DNA of 64,000 nucleotides, taken from Bacteriovorax sp. MedPE-SWde (GTDB taxonomy: Bacteria > Bdellovibrionota > Bacteriovoracia > Bacteriovoracales > Bacteriovoracaceae). The stretch spans positions 1 through 64,000 of the forward strand of contig MPCU01000003.1 in the NCBI GenBank assembly GCA_001874305.1, in the 5' to 3' direction. Position numbers and translations under genes: made by a program. Below, piece after piece: positions 56,757-64,000 of this stretch. The notes beneath the pieces are model-generated. The model did no database searches. It had not been told where the DNA came from and saw only the letters and a list, made by a program, of their open reading frames with translations. The stretch's first letter is position 1. Every line of letters begins with the position of its first letter.

Positions 56757-57698
56757 TTAGGAGGCTTTGCGTAATATGGTTGGTAGATAGTAAATCTGTT
56801 GACTGATGTCCTTGAGAAATGATTCTTGGGTATGAATTTTATTAGTAAAGGCGCTGAGTTCTTCTATTAATTGCTCTCTGGTGAGTGTTGGCTCAATTTG
56901 TGTCGTGTCGCCATGCTTGTCTGTAAGAGTGATATTCTTTCCATGTAGTGGTACTTTTAAAATTCCTCTTTCTCCTTCAACAATAATACTTTCGTGATTA
57001 CTCCACTTATTCCAGTCAGCTTCAAAATGCACAAGAATGTCATTGTCGAGCTCAAAGAAGCCATGGGCGTAGTCATCGATACCGCTGGATGGATTAAAAG
57101 TTTTGGTATGAACATCAAATTTCTTTATGGCCCCAAAGATCTGAGTGAGATTGATTATTGTGGGTCCCATTTCCATCAAGGCCCCGCCGCTTGCAATTGA
57201 ATGATTAGATTTCCAGCAGGATCTAAGTTCCTGAGCATTACAACCAAGAGATAGTTTTACTACAAATACTTTTCCAACTGTATTTTCTTGAAGTAGTTGT
57301 TCGAGCTTTAAGACCATGGGATTGAATCTAACAGGAGTGGCCGGATTGATAAGGCTTAAGAGGTCATGGTCAAGGTTTCTCAGAATTTCGAGCTGCTCAA
57401 TATTCTTAACAATAGGAGATTCACATAGGACATACTTATTCTTACCAGCGAAGTAGAGACATAGATTTAAATGAGAGTCATTTGAAGTACTGAGAATTAC
57501 CGCATCGTAATCAACGGAGTCAATATCTTCGAAGTGTTCAAGAACTCTGGAGTTAGTGATCTTGGCGCCTTGCTCGGCGGCTTCTAGTTTTGTGTCATAG
57601 ACACCTGTAATCTCGATATCATCTACCTCATTGGATGCCGCAAGACGCTTCTTTCCAAAGTTACCACATCCGAGTAAGAGCAATTTACATGATTTCAT
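56757..57698 (-). CDS. Gfo/Idh/MocA-family oxidoreductase with altered EKP motif
   Basis: 313 residues from the ATG at 57698. The TATAAT at 57720-57715 (minus) lies inside the longer in-frame reading and a GGATGG SD follows it, so this start is preferred. The NAD-binding GCGNFGKKR (10-18) and SNDSHLNLC region are normal. The family's E-K-P reads C-E-S-P (E93-S94-P95), so the conserved catalytic/cofactor-binding lysine is replaced by serine. The C-terminal domain retains GGALMEMGPTIINLT. It may be a non-catalytic binding protein or a diverged sugar dehydrogenase. Confidence 0.83.
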   Translation of the reverse strand: MKSCKLLLLGCGNFGKKRLAASNEVDDIEITGVYDTKLEAAEQGAKITNSRVLEHFEDIDSVDYDAVILSTSNDSHLNLCLYFAGKNKYVLCESPIVKNIEQLEILRNLDHDLLSLINPATPVRFNPMVLKLEQLLQENTVGKVFVVKLSLGCNAQELRSCWKSNHSIASGGALMEMGPTIINLTQIFGAIKKFDVHTKTFNPSSGIDDYAHGFFELDNDILVHFEADWNKWSNHESIIVEGERGILKVPLHGKNITLTDKHGDTTQIEPTLTREQLIEELSAFTNKIHTQESFLKDISQQIYYLPTILRKAS

Positions 57699-57833
57699 AG
57701 GCCATCCATAAGAAATTATACACCCCGTCATGCTCTTAAAATAAGAGAAATACTAGTCAGTTAGGTGAATTTTTGAAAGAATTGATACTACGTTTATAAG
57801 TATCTGAATGTAATGAAATATGAGGCCATCATT

Positions 57834-58616
57834 TTGGATTTTTACAAGTATAGCTCAACAGGAAATGACTTTATCCTTCTCGATAATAGAGATGAGAGCT
57901 GTCCTGTAAATGATAAAAAATATTGGCAAAGACTGTGTTCGAGAAGAACGTCTGTTGGAGCTGATGGTGTTATATTCTTAGAATCGAGCGAAGAATTTGA
58001 TTTTCATATGAGATATCTAAATGCCGATGGTGGTGAAGTTTCTATGTGCGGAAATGGAACAAGAGCTCTGACACATTTCTATCACTTTTTAACGAAGGTC
58101 GATAAACCTACTTACACATTTTCTACGATGAATGGAGTCTACAATTCTCAAATTGATGGTGACACAATTTGGATAGAGATGACTGAAGCCTACGATAAGC
58201 AAATTGTTGATAACTCACAATTATATTCTAAGAATATTGACTCTTATTATATGAATACGGGAGTACCACATTGTATATATTTGGTTGATGATGTCGAAGA
58301 AGTCGAACTCGTAAGTGAAGGTAGAAGAATTAGAAATCATTCTTTATTTCCTAATGGAGTAAATACTAATTTTATTTCTAAAATAAGTGAAGACTCATAT
58401 AAAGTAAGAACATATGAACGCGGAGTAGAGGACGAGACTCTTTCATGTGGAACTGGGATTACCGCCTGTGCTCACTTTCTTTGGGATAAGGGAGTGGAGA
58501 CAAGTAGTCCTATTAACTTTCAAAGTAGAGGCGGAGAGTTAGTATTAAAAAAAGAAGATAACTCTGTTTTCTTTGGTGGCCCTACTGAAATGATCTATAA
58601 AGGTAAATTATGTTAA
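57834..58616 (+). CDS. dapF: Diaminopimelate epimerase DapF
   Basis: 260 residues from the TTG at 57834, chosen because GAGG lies 8 nt upstream and it gives MDFYKYSSTGNDF, the normal DapF beginning; the ATG at 57813 would add seven residues without an SD. The two catalytic cysteines are C72 (MCGNGTRAL) and C205 (LSCGTGITACA), with ERGVEDET before the second. It converts LL- to meso-diaminopimelate for peptidoglycan and lysine. It overlaps the following gene by 7 bp. Confidence 0.93.
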   Translation: MDFYKYSSTGNDFILLDNRDESCPVNDKKYWQRLCSRRTSVGADGVIFLESSEEFDFHMRYLNADGGEVSMCGNGTRALTHFYHFLTKVDKPTYTFSTMNGVYNSQIDGDTIWIEMTEAYDKQIVDNSQLYSKNIDSYYMNTGVPHCIYLVDDVEEVELVSEGRRIRNHSLFPNGVNTNFISKISEDSYKVRTYERGVEDETLSCGTGITACAHFLWDKGVETSSPINFQSRGGELVLKKEDNSVFFGGPTEMIYKGKLC

Positions 58617-59005
58617 AAATATTATTAGTTTTTCTAATGAGCTTTAAAGTATATTCTGCAGTTATCTTAGATATCGAGATTACACATGAGAAGGGTCTTG
58701 GAAAGAAAATGATTCTTAAGAGTGAGTTGATGAGCAGAGAGAGAGCTCAAAATGGAAAGTTAATTACTCTTAAAATGAAGAATGGAATATCACTTGATTT
58801 AGAAGTTAAGTATGATGATAAAGAAGAAGTATTACCTGAAGGTTCAGTAATTGAGATGTCAGGGATTCTAAAAAATGATCACTCTAAAACAATCAAGCCC
58901 AAATCATTTGAGTTAAACGTTAAATTAAATAGTACAGGATCAGTTGAGCTTAAAGACGAAAAAGGTCAAAAGACAACGATTACTTTAACGCCAAAAGAAA
59001 AGTAA
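58610..59005 (+). CDS. Secreted small beta-rich protein of unknown function
   Basis: 131 residues with a Sec signal peptide (about 1-16, ending VYSA). The mature part is Lys- and Glu-rich with alternating beta strands (ILKSELMSRERAQNGKLITLKMKNGISLDLEVKY). No cysteines and no family recognised. It lies between dapF (7-bp overlap) and tlyA (2-bp gap), so it is co-transcribed with housekeeping genes. Confidence 0.7.
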   Translation: MLKILLVFLMSFKVYSAVILDIEITHEKGLGKKMILKSELMSRERAQNGKLITLKMKNGISLDLEVKYDDKEEVLPEGSVIEMSGILKNDHSKTIKPKSFELNVKLNSTGSVELKDEKGQKTTITLTPKEK

Positions 59006-59007
59006 TT

Positions 59008-59784
59008 ATGAGTGAGAGACTAGATAAGAAACTCGTAGACCTTGAGTTAACAGACACAAGATCAAAAGCTCAACAACTCATAAAGGAAGGGGTTGTCTAT
59101 GTTGATGAGATAGCAATCTTAAAACCTTCATTTAAAACAAATTCAGAAAATATAGAAGTGAGAAAAGATATTATCTACGTAGGGCGAGGTGCCCACAAAG
59201 TAGAAGGGGCTCTTTCTCGCTTTAATATAGATCCTAATAACTTAATTGTTGCTGATGTTGGAGCCTGCACAGGTGGCTTCACTGAGTTTGTACTAACAAA
59301 GGGTGCAAAGAAGGTATTTGCAATTGATGTTGGAAAAGACCAATTGGCAAAGAAGCTTAGAGAAGATGAAAGAGTTATCAATCTAGAAGGTCAAAATATC
59401 AGAGACCTTTGGGAGTTAGAGACTCCTGCTGATTTGGCGGTGGTAGATCTTTCATTTATTTCTTTAAAGCTAGTTATGGAAAATATTACTTCACTTCTTG
59501 GCTCAAATGGAAAAGTGGTTGCACTTGTAAAACCCCAATTTGAAGTTGGAAAAGATAATATTGGGAAAAAAGGTCTAGTTAAAAATAATGAAATAGTAAA
59601 AACAACAATAGAAAGTCTATTTGATTGGTGCGGTAGTAAGAGTATCTATATTCAAGATTTTTGTATTTCTCCGATTACTGGAAAAACAGGAAATACGGAA
59701 TACTTCTTCTATATTGATAAATCTAAAGAACACCATGGAATAGAAAAAGAGTTAATAACTCAAATAGTGGATGAAGGTATATGA
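59008..59784 (+). CDS. tlyA: TlyA-family rRNA 2'-O-methyltransferase / haemolysin-like
   Basis: 258 residues: an N-terminal S4 RNA-binding domain (RLDKKLVDLELTDTRSKAQQLIKEGVVYVDE, 4-35) and an FtsJ domain (VADVGACTGGFTEFVL, LAVVDLSFISLKLV, VALVKPQFEVG). TlyA methylates the 2'-OH of cytidines in 16S and 23S rRNA, affecting capreomycin sensitivity where studied. It is part of the dapF-tlyA-log operon and overlaps the next gene by 4 bp. Confidence 0.92.
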   Translation: MSERLDKKLVDLELTDTRSKAQQLIKEGVVYVDEIAILKPSFKTNSENIEVRKDIIYVGRGAHKVEGALSRFNIDPNNLIVADVGACTGGFTEFVLTKGAKKVFAIDVGKDQLAKKLREDERVINLEGQNIRDLWELETPADLAVVDLSFISLKLVMENITSLLGSNGKVVALVKPQFEVGKDNIGKKGLVKNNEIVKTTIESLFDWCGSKSIYIQDFCISPITGKTGNTEYFFYIDKSKEHHGIEKELITQIVDEGI

Positions 59785-60320
59785 AAAAAATATGTGTATT
59801 CTGTGGTTCGGCCTCAGGTAAAGGTGAAAACTATATCAAGATGGCGCAAGAACTTGGTGATAAGATTGTTACAAACAACTTTGGTCTCGTTTATGGTGGT
59901 GCTTCAATTGGTGTAATGGGAGCTGTTGCCGACAGTGTCTTAAAAAATAACGGAGAAGTTATTGGTGTTATGCCAAAGAGTCTTGTCGACTGGGAAGTCG
60001 GACATGAGGGGCTATCGAAGTTTGAAATAGTTGAGACAATGCATGAAAGAAAAGAAAAAATGTACGACTATTCAGATGCTTTCGTTGCTATCCCTGGTGG
60101 AATGGGAACGCTAGATGAGCTTTGTGAGATCGTTACATGGGCTCAACTTGAATATCATAAAAAGCCAATCTTTCTTGTGAACTTCAATGGATTCTTTGAT
60201 GGATTAATCGCGCACTTTAAAAATGCTGTGACTGAAGGCTTCTTAAAGCAAGAACATATGGATTTAATTACAATTGTAGATAGCAATGATGAGTTATTCG
60301 ATATCTTGGATCTCAACTGA
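59781..60320 (+). CDS. LOG-family (TIGR00730) nucleotide 5'-monophosphate phosphoribohydrolase
   Basis: 179 residues. The signature PGGMGTLDE is at 105-113 and the active-site R90-K91 (HERK) precedes it; YGGASIGVMGAVAD is the phosphate-binding loop. LOG proteins release the base from nucleoside monophosphates, including cytokinin precursors in plants. It is translationally coupled to tlyA by ATGA and overlaps the convergent radical SAM gene by 27 bp. Confidence 0.92.
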   Translation: MKKICVFCGSASGKGENYIKMAQELGDKIVTNNFGLVYGGASIGVMGAVADSVLKNNGEVIGVMPKSLVDWEVGHEGLSKFEIVETMHERKEKMYDYSDAFVAIPGGMGTLDELCEIVTWAQLEYHKKPIFLVNFNGFFDGLIAHFKNAVTEGFLKQEHMDLITIVDSNDELFDILDLN

Positions 60321-61151
60321 GCAATGACCAAAGTTTTGGAATCTGTTATTCTTGCGTTTAACATCACAAGGATTACATTTTCCAAAGTAAGTACACTCTC
60401 TGAAGATATCATCTATTTGAAACTTCGGGTCTAAGATATGCCCAACTGGAGTAATCTTGTTGTAAAGGTCATGGTGGCATCTGTAGATATGACCTTCTGG
60501 AGAAATAAGTAATTCACTGGTTTTACAATTAACTGTCTTAACTTCTTTAGAGAAAACACTTCCTTCATAATGGTATGTTCCATGAAGCTTTCCGTTATGC
60601 TCTCCTAAGAACTCTTTAGTTTTAAACAGTATTCCATTTTCTTCACAGGCCTGTTCTGCTGCTGGAATATACTCGAGCGCATCAGGGTGAGCAACTGTAA
60701 ATAGTCCAATAGAATAGCCATTGTCATGAAGAATTTTTACTTTATTTACCGTTTCAGCTAAATCCATTGTTTCTGGATGATAGCTAACTCTTATTGAAGG
60801 ATAAGGTAAATCTCTCTTAAATCTTTCAGGATCAACGAGGTCCATAAATTTATGAGGATCAAATTGTAAATTGGTTAGAAGATCAACATTGAGATCTTTT
60901 CTAAGACCATTAAGGATTTCAATAAAGCCTTTATGTATAGATGGCTCGCCACCTTGAAGTGATATCGGCAGTGGACCTTCTGTTTGGATGCGATTTAATC
61001 CTTCTACCCATTCGGCACCACTTAAGTGCTTCCTTCTCTGGTCTAGACCAACGAGATGGTTAATACAGTAACTACAGCTTAAGTTACAGCTTAGAGATAG
61101 AAATGCTCCTATATAGTTGTAGTGTTTTGGTAGGTTTATCGAAGGCATCAT
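60294..61151 (-). CDS. Radical SAM enzyme
   Basis: 285 residues from the ATG at 61151. An in-frame TTG at 61187 would add 12 residues, but those bases are the promoter itself (TTGACA, 18 bp, TATACT, 6 nt, ATG). The cluster motif is C22-x3-C26-x2-C29 (CNLSCSYC), followed by LQGGEPSIH and YHPE. A C-terminal cysteine set (CKTSELLIS, CRHHDL, CTYFGKCNPC) suggests a SPASM-like auxiliary cluster. The substrate is unknown. It is divergent from a GT9 glycosyltransferase, so a sugar or lipid substrate is possible. Confidence 0.88.
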   Translation of the reverse strand: MMPSINLPKHYNYIGAFLSLSCNLSCSYCINHLVGLDQRRKHLSGAEWVEGLNRIQTEGPLPISLQGGEPSIHKGFIEILNGLRKDLNVDLLTNLQFDPHKFMDLVDPERFKRDLPYPSIRVSYHPETMDLAETVNKVKILHDNGYSIGLFTVAHPDALEYIPAAEQACEENGILFKTKEFLGEHNGKLHGTYHYEGSVFSKEVKTVNCKTSELLISPEGHIYRCHHDLYNKITPVGHILDPKFQIDDIFRECTYFGKCNPCDVKRKNNRFQNFGHCSVEIQDIE

Positions 61152-61157
61152 ACTTGA

Positions 61158-61187
61158 AGTATAAAGTTTACGATAAATGTCTGTCAA
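61158..61187 (-). promoter_or_regulatory. Consensus promoter for a leaderless radical SAM mRNA
   Basis: On the minus strand: TTGACA (61187-61182), an 18-bp spacer, TATACT (61163-61158), then 6 nt (TCAAGT) to the ATG at 61151. This is the clearest example in the window of a promoter placed to start transcription at the start codon. Confidence 0.8.
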
Positions 61188-61217
61188 AAGGATCTTAGGC
61201 CCTATAAACTATTGGAG

Positions 61218-62060
61218 ATGAAAAATAGTATGTTAATCATTAAGACAGGTCACGCTGAAACCTTTTGTGAAAAGGAGAGTCGTGGTATTTGTAGTCTTGG
61301 AGACGTACTTCGAACATCGTTCATTCTTAATATCTATAATTTCTACAATATAACCTGGTTTACTGATGGGAAGGCCGCTCCTCTCTTAGGGCCCTATGAA
61401 GATATTGCTATTAAAACATTACGTGATGGCAGTGAGCTAATGGCACTTGATTATGACCTCATCCTTAATCTAGAAAAAGATGAAACGATTCTTGATGCAG
61501 TAAGTGACAAGCAGAATGTCTTTGGTTTTATTAAAAGAGAAGGCGTACTTGGGGTACTTATCTATCCAACTAGGAAATTTGTCGCTTACGATGATTTAGG
61601 ATTCTCTGATAAAGATTCGTTTCAACAACAACTTTGTTCAATACTCGATCGAAAATGGGATGGGGAAGACTTCGATTTCAATTTCAAAAGTAAGAATCAA
61701 AATAAATATGATATTGGCCTTAATTGGCAAGTTGGTGAGAAATGGCCTGAAAAGGCAATACCTAAAGAACTGTGGAATGAATTAGAAGTTAGAATAAAAG
61801 ATAAATTTAAAGTTTCATGGCAGCAGGGCTTTGATAACTTAAATGAATATATGGAGTGGATTGATTCTTGTGAGACAATTATCTCACTTGATAGCCTAGG
61901 TCTACACCTTGCAATTGCTATGAAGAAAAATACTCTTGCTCTTTTTGGGCCTACGAACTCTGATGAAGTCGAGCTCTATGAAAGAGGCGCAAAAATATTC
62001 TATAGAAATGAAGAAGAATTAAATAACTTAGTTGATCAGGTATGTGATCACTTACTTTAA
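61218..62060 (+). CDS. GT9 heptosyltransferase-like glycosyltransferase
   Basis: 280 residues from the ATG at 61218; an ATG 12 bases later (MLIIKTGHAE) fits the family's normal beginning, and SD spacing does not decide between them. GT9 features are the short N-terminal strand, SLGDVLRTSFIL (G-D-v-L), IGLNWQVGEKWPEKAI, and the C-terminal SLDSLGLHLAIAMKKNTLALFGPTNSDE donor-binding block. GT9 enzymes add heptose or similar sugars to LPS cores from the cytoplasm. The substrate cannot be read from sequence. Confidence 0.85.
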   Translation: MKNSMLIIKTGHAETFCEKESRGICSLGDVLRTSFILNIYNFYNITWFTDGKAAPLLGPYEDIAIKTLRDGSELMALDYDLILNLEKDETILDAVSDKQNVFGFIKREGVLGVLIYPTRKFVAYDDLGFSDKDSFQQQLCSILDRKWDGEDFDFNFKSKNQNKYDIGLNWQVGEKWPEKAIPKELWNELEVRIKDKFKVSWQQGFDNLNEYMEWIDSCETIISLDSLGLHLAIAMKKNTLALFGPTNSDEVELYERGAKIFYRNEEELNNLVDQVCDHLL

Positions 62061-62070
62061 GGATGAAGTA

Positions 62071-63291
62071 ATGAAGAAAATACTATTACCACTACTATTT
62101 ACACAATTTGTAAGTGCAGACTTTCTTATTATGGTTAAAGACCAATCTCTTAATACTATTTTTGAACAGAGAGATTATATTGGGAATTTTCCACATCCAA
62201 CATATCAAGTAGAAGACCTTCAGGGCGTAAGTCCAATAATGATTCAAAATGATTCACTTGTTATAGACGTAAATCATGAAACATTTATTTCTAATATTAC
62301 GAGTGACCCGATGAGTGAAATTCAATGGGGTTTAAAGAACCTTGGAAATAATGAGCCAAGAAGAGGTGGTGGAAGAATTCCTATCCCAGGTGTCCTTGGA
62401 GCAGATATTAATATTGAGAATGTTTGGAAAGATCACCCTGGTTCTAAAGACATTGTTATCGCTGTAGTTGATACAGGTGTTGATTATAAGCACGAGGATC
62501 TTAAGGGAAATATGTGGAAGAACACTGCCGAGTTAAATGGCCGACGTGGTGTTGATGATGATGGAAATGGATTTGTAGATGATATCTATGGATATAATTT
62601 TTCCAAAGGTAATAGTAATCCAATGGACGACAATAAGCATGGAACTCATGTTAGTGGGATTATCGGTGCTGAACATAATAGCGTTGGTGTTGCAGGAGTA
62701 GTAAAGAATGCAACTATCATGGCGGTAAAATTCATGGACAGAAAAGGTCGAGGGGATCTTGCGAAGGCACTACAGGCCACAAAGTATGCGGTGGAAAATG
62801 GTGCTCAGGTAATTAATAACTCATGGGGAAGTTTAGGTCATTCTCAAATACTAGAAGATTATATGAGTGCAGCTTCTAAGAAAGGTGTGATCTTTGTTGC
62901 AGCAGCAGGAAATAACTATAAAAACCTAGATGAAAGCCCTCTATACCCAGCTGCTTTTAGAATACCAAATCAGATAACTGTTGCAGCATTAAACCCTGAG
63001 AATAGAATGACTGGCTTTTCTTGCTATGGAAGAGAAACTGTTCATCTGGCGGCTCCTGGGCGAAATATAATTTCAACTGCTCCAAAGAATAAATACTTAG
63101 TACTTTCAGGTACTTCGATGTCAGCACCATTTGTTGCAGGGGCGATTGCTCTTTATAAAGCGAAGCATCCAACTGCTTCAGTTAAAGAGATTAAAACTAA
63201 AATTATCGACTCCGCAGTCTACGTTCCTCACTTTTCAGGTAAAACCTACAGTGAAGGTCGTTTAGACATGGAAAACTTCTTAATGCCTTGA
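62071..63291 (+). CDS. Secreted subtilisin-family (S8) serine protease
   Basis: 406 residues from the ATG at 62071, chosen for AAGGA upstream and the signal peptide that follows (about 1-16, FVSA); an earlier in-frame ATG lies inside the GT9 gene. The triad is D134 (AVVDTGVDYKHEDL), H190 (HGTHVSGIIGAEHN) and S349 (SGTSMSAPFVAGA), with oxyanion N in VINNSWG. The stretch between signal and catalytic domain (about 17-110) may be a short propeptide. It is a secreted endopeptidase, in keeping with a degradative or predatory lifestyle (inference). Confidence 0.95.
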   Translation: MKKILLPLLFTQFVSADFLIMVKDQSLNTIFEQRDYIGNFPHPTYQVEDLQGVSPIMIQNDSLVIDVNHETFISNITSDPMSEIQWGLKNLGNNEPRRGGGRIPIPGVLGADINIENVWKDHPGSKDIVIAVVDTGVDYKHEDLKGNMWKNTAELNGRRGVDDDGNGFVDDIYGYNFSKGNSNPMDDNKHGTHVSGIIGAEHNSVGVAGVVKNATIMAVKFMDRKGRGDLAKALQATKYAVENGAQVINNSWGSLGHSQILEDYMSAASKKGVIFVAAAGNNYKNLDESPLYPAAFRIPNQITVAALNPENRMTGFSCYGRETVHLAAPGRNIISTAPKNKYLVLSGTSMSAPFVAGAIALYKAKHPTASVKEIKTKIIDSAVYVPHFSGKTYSEGRLDMENFLMP

Positions 63292-63303
63292 TATACAAGG
63301 CAT
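63283..63303 (+). repeat. Inverted repeat between protease stop and next ATG
   Basis: ATGCCTTG / CAAGGCAT, perfect 8-bp arms around ATATA. It includes the end of the protease gene and the AAGG that would serve as SD for the gene at 63304, whose ATG follows the right arm directly. In mRNA the hairpin would hide the SD until ribosomes reading the protease gene open it. Confidence 0.55.
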
Positions 63304-63906
63304 ATGCTATTTAAAGAATTACTAGGCGAGATCTACGACTCCCACAATATTTCAAAGGCCTCTAAGAGAAGAGAGCTGCTCGCAGAGCAAATGCTTTCAA
63401 ATGAAAAGGCCGGAAAAGACTGTATGAGTTGTACAGGTCGTTGCTGTACATTCGAAGCAAATTCTATGCAAATGACTTCTCTCGAAGCGCTTGAAGCAAT
63501 GACTGTTCTTGAAGAGAAGGGTCTCTTAAATGACGAAGTGAAATCTCGTCTTCAAAAATGTATTGATGAGTTTAGACTAGATAAGTATATCCAAATTGGC
63601 CCAGGTGAATACTTTAGAAAATCATACACATGTCCATTTTTCTTCTTTCCAGAGTTTGGCTGTGGACTTGGCATTGATAATAAGCCATATGGTTGTATCG
63701 CTTTTAATCCATGTGAAAGTGGAATTGAAGACGGTGGAAATTGTCAGTCTGATTTAGATATTCAAGAAAAGAGAAATGATTTATTTGAAGAGGAAGAAGA
63801 TAGAGCCAATGAAGCACTATTTAAAGAGAAAGGGATCAGCATTTTAAAAGAGCCGATCCCAATTAAGTTACTAGAGTTTTGGAATAAATTCGTCAAAGAA
63901 AGCTAA
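63304..63906 (+). CDS. YkgJ-like cysteine-cluster protein
   Basis: 200 residues. A metal-binding cysteine array begins CMSCTGRCCTFEAN (38-51) and continues with YTCPFFFFPEFGCGLG, YGCIAFNPC and GGNCQ, the pattern of the YkgJ (zinc/iron-chelating) family. The C-terminal third is helical and charged. The function is unknown; it may bind zinc or an Fe-S cluster. It begins immediately after the subtilase gene and its hairpin. Confidence 0.8.
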   Translation: MLFKELLGEIYDSHNISKASKRRELLAEQMLSNEKAGKDCMSCTGRCCTFEANSMQMTSLEALEAMTVLEEKGLLNDEVKSRLQKCIDEFRLDKYIQIGPGEYFRKSYTCPFFFFPEFGCGLGIDNKPYGCIAFNPCESGIEDGGNCQSDLDIQEKRNDLFEEEEDRANEALFKEKGISILKEPIPIKLLEFWNKFVKES

Positions 63907-63999
63907 GAAAGATCCCGTAGATGGATCGTACTTACTAAAACAGCCTTTTACTTTTCCAGTAGAAATTGTTGCCTGACTCATAAGTTGAGATTTATTAGT
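63871..63999 (-). CDS. 3' end of a gene continuing beyond the window
   Basis: On the minus strand one frame is open from the window edge (63999) to a TAG at 63873-63871, 42 codons. The end reads ...STGKVKGCFSKYDPSTGSFLAFF and is protein-like. It overlaps the YkgJ-like gene tail-to-tail by 36 bp. Only the C-terminus is visible, so no product can be named. Confidence 0.4.
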   Translation of the reverse strand, partial: TNKSQLMSQATISTGKVKGCFSKYDPSTGSFLAFFDEFIPKL

Positions 64000-64000
64000 G

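Noticed and set aside
61152-61187. 12-residue extension of the radical SAM protein from a TTG
   Set aside because: These bases form TTGACA-N18-TATACT, the promoter; the TTG is the -35 element.
1-64000. CRISPR arrays, insertion sequences or transposases
   Set aside because: No regularly spaced direct repeats, cas genes, transposase-like proteins or terminal inverted repeats were seen.

Overview
The window is A+T-rich, gene-dense DNA from a Gram-negative bacterium: it has Sec, Tat and lipoprotein signals, a periplasmic DsbA/DsbB pair, and secreted hydrolases. Low G+C, many secreted degradative proteins and planctomycete/myxobacterium-like families in a compact genome fit a Bdellovibrionota/Bacteriovoracales-type predator. 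That assignment is inference; there is no rRNA or other decisive marker here.

Region 1 (1-35.4 kb) is a large glycan and surface-modification island: two DegT-type aminotransferases, a NodU-type carbamoyltransferase, three GT2 glycosyltransferases, several GT-C-like membrane proteins, three radical-SAM enzymes, sugar methyltransferases, a GMD-like dehydratase homologue, and a Leptospira-like 'sporadic carbohydrate cluster' operon (2OG-Fe oxygenase plus LIC12192-family protein). Embedded in it are two large paralogous secreted FG-GAP/ASPIC-UnbV (CRTAC) proteins. At 14.4-26.6 kb two operons diverge from one 267-bp control region. The left one encodes a haem-binding protein, a GT2, an alpha/alpha-barrel-like protein and a B12-type radical SAM. 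The right one encodes a CRTAC lipoprotein, a Tat-exported DUF1501 protein, a secreted unknown, a two-CxxCH cytochrome, a DUF5989 microprotein, a GT2 and a radical SAM/SPASM enzyme. This is the best candidate for an undescribed system. The CRTAC/small membrane protein/GT2/rSAM combination appears a second time at 3.5-10 kb.

Region 2 (35.4-41.4 kb) holds dsbA-dsbB, a cysteine-rich secreted phospholipase A2-like protein, a secreted HExxH metalloprotease, a HugZ-like protein, an RlmM-like methyltransferase and a solute-binding protein. Region 3 (41.4-56.5 kb) is an accessory set of detoxification-type enzymes and their regulators: MepB, NAT, SRPBCC, ABM, VOC, SnoaL, GFA, DoxX, a serine hydrolase and cupins, with two LysR, one MerR and one Rrf2 regulator, several with visible operators, plus TruA and an HD hydrolase. 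A Rha-type phage protein lies downstream of the 3' end of a CAU-anticodon tRNA. Region 4 (56.7-64 kb) is mostly housekeeping or envelope: an oxidoreductase, DapF, TlyA, LOG, a radical SAM, a GT9, a subtilase and a YkgJ-type protein.

A recurring signal is that about fifteen genes have a -10-like hexamer ending exactly 6 or 7 nt before the ATG and no Shine-Dalgarno sequence, which suggests widespread leaderless mRNAs. Other genes have clear SD sequences. Coding is so compact that nine convergent pairs overlap at their 3' ends. No gene-free stretch exceeds 300 bases; no rRNA, IS element, CRISPR array or origin was seen.
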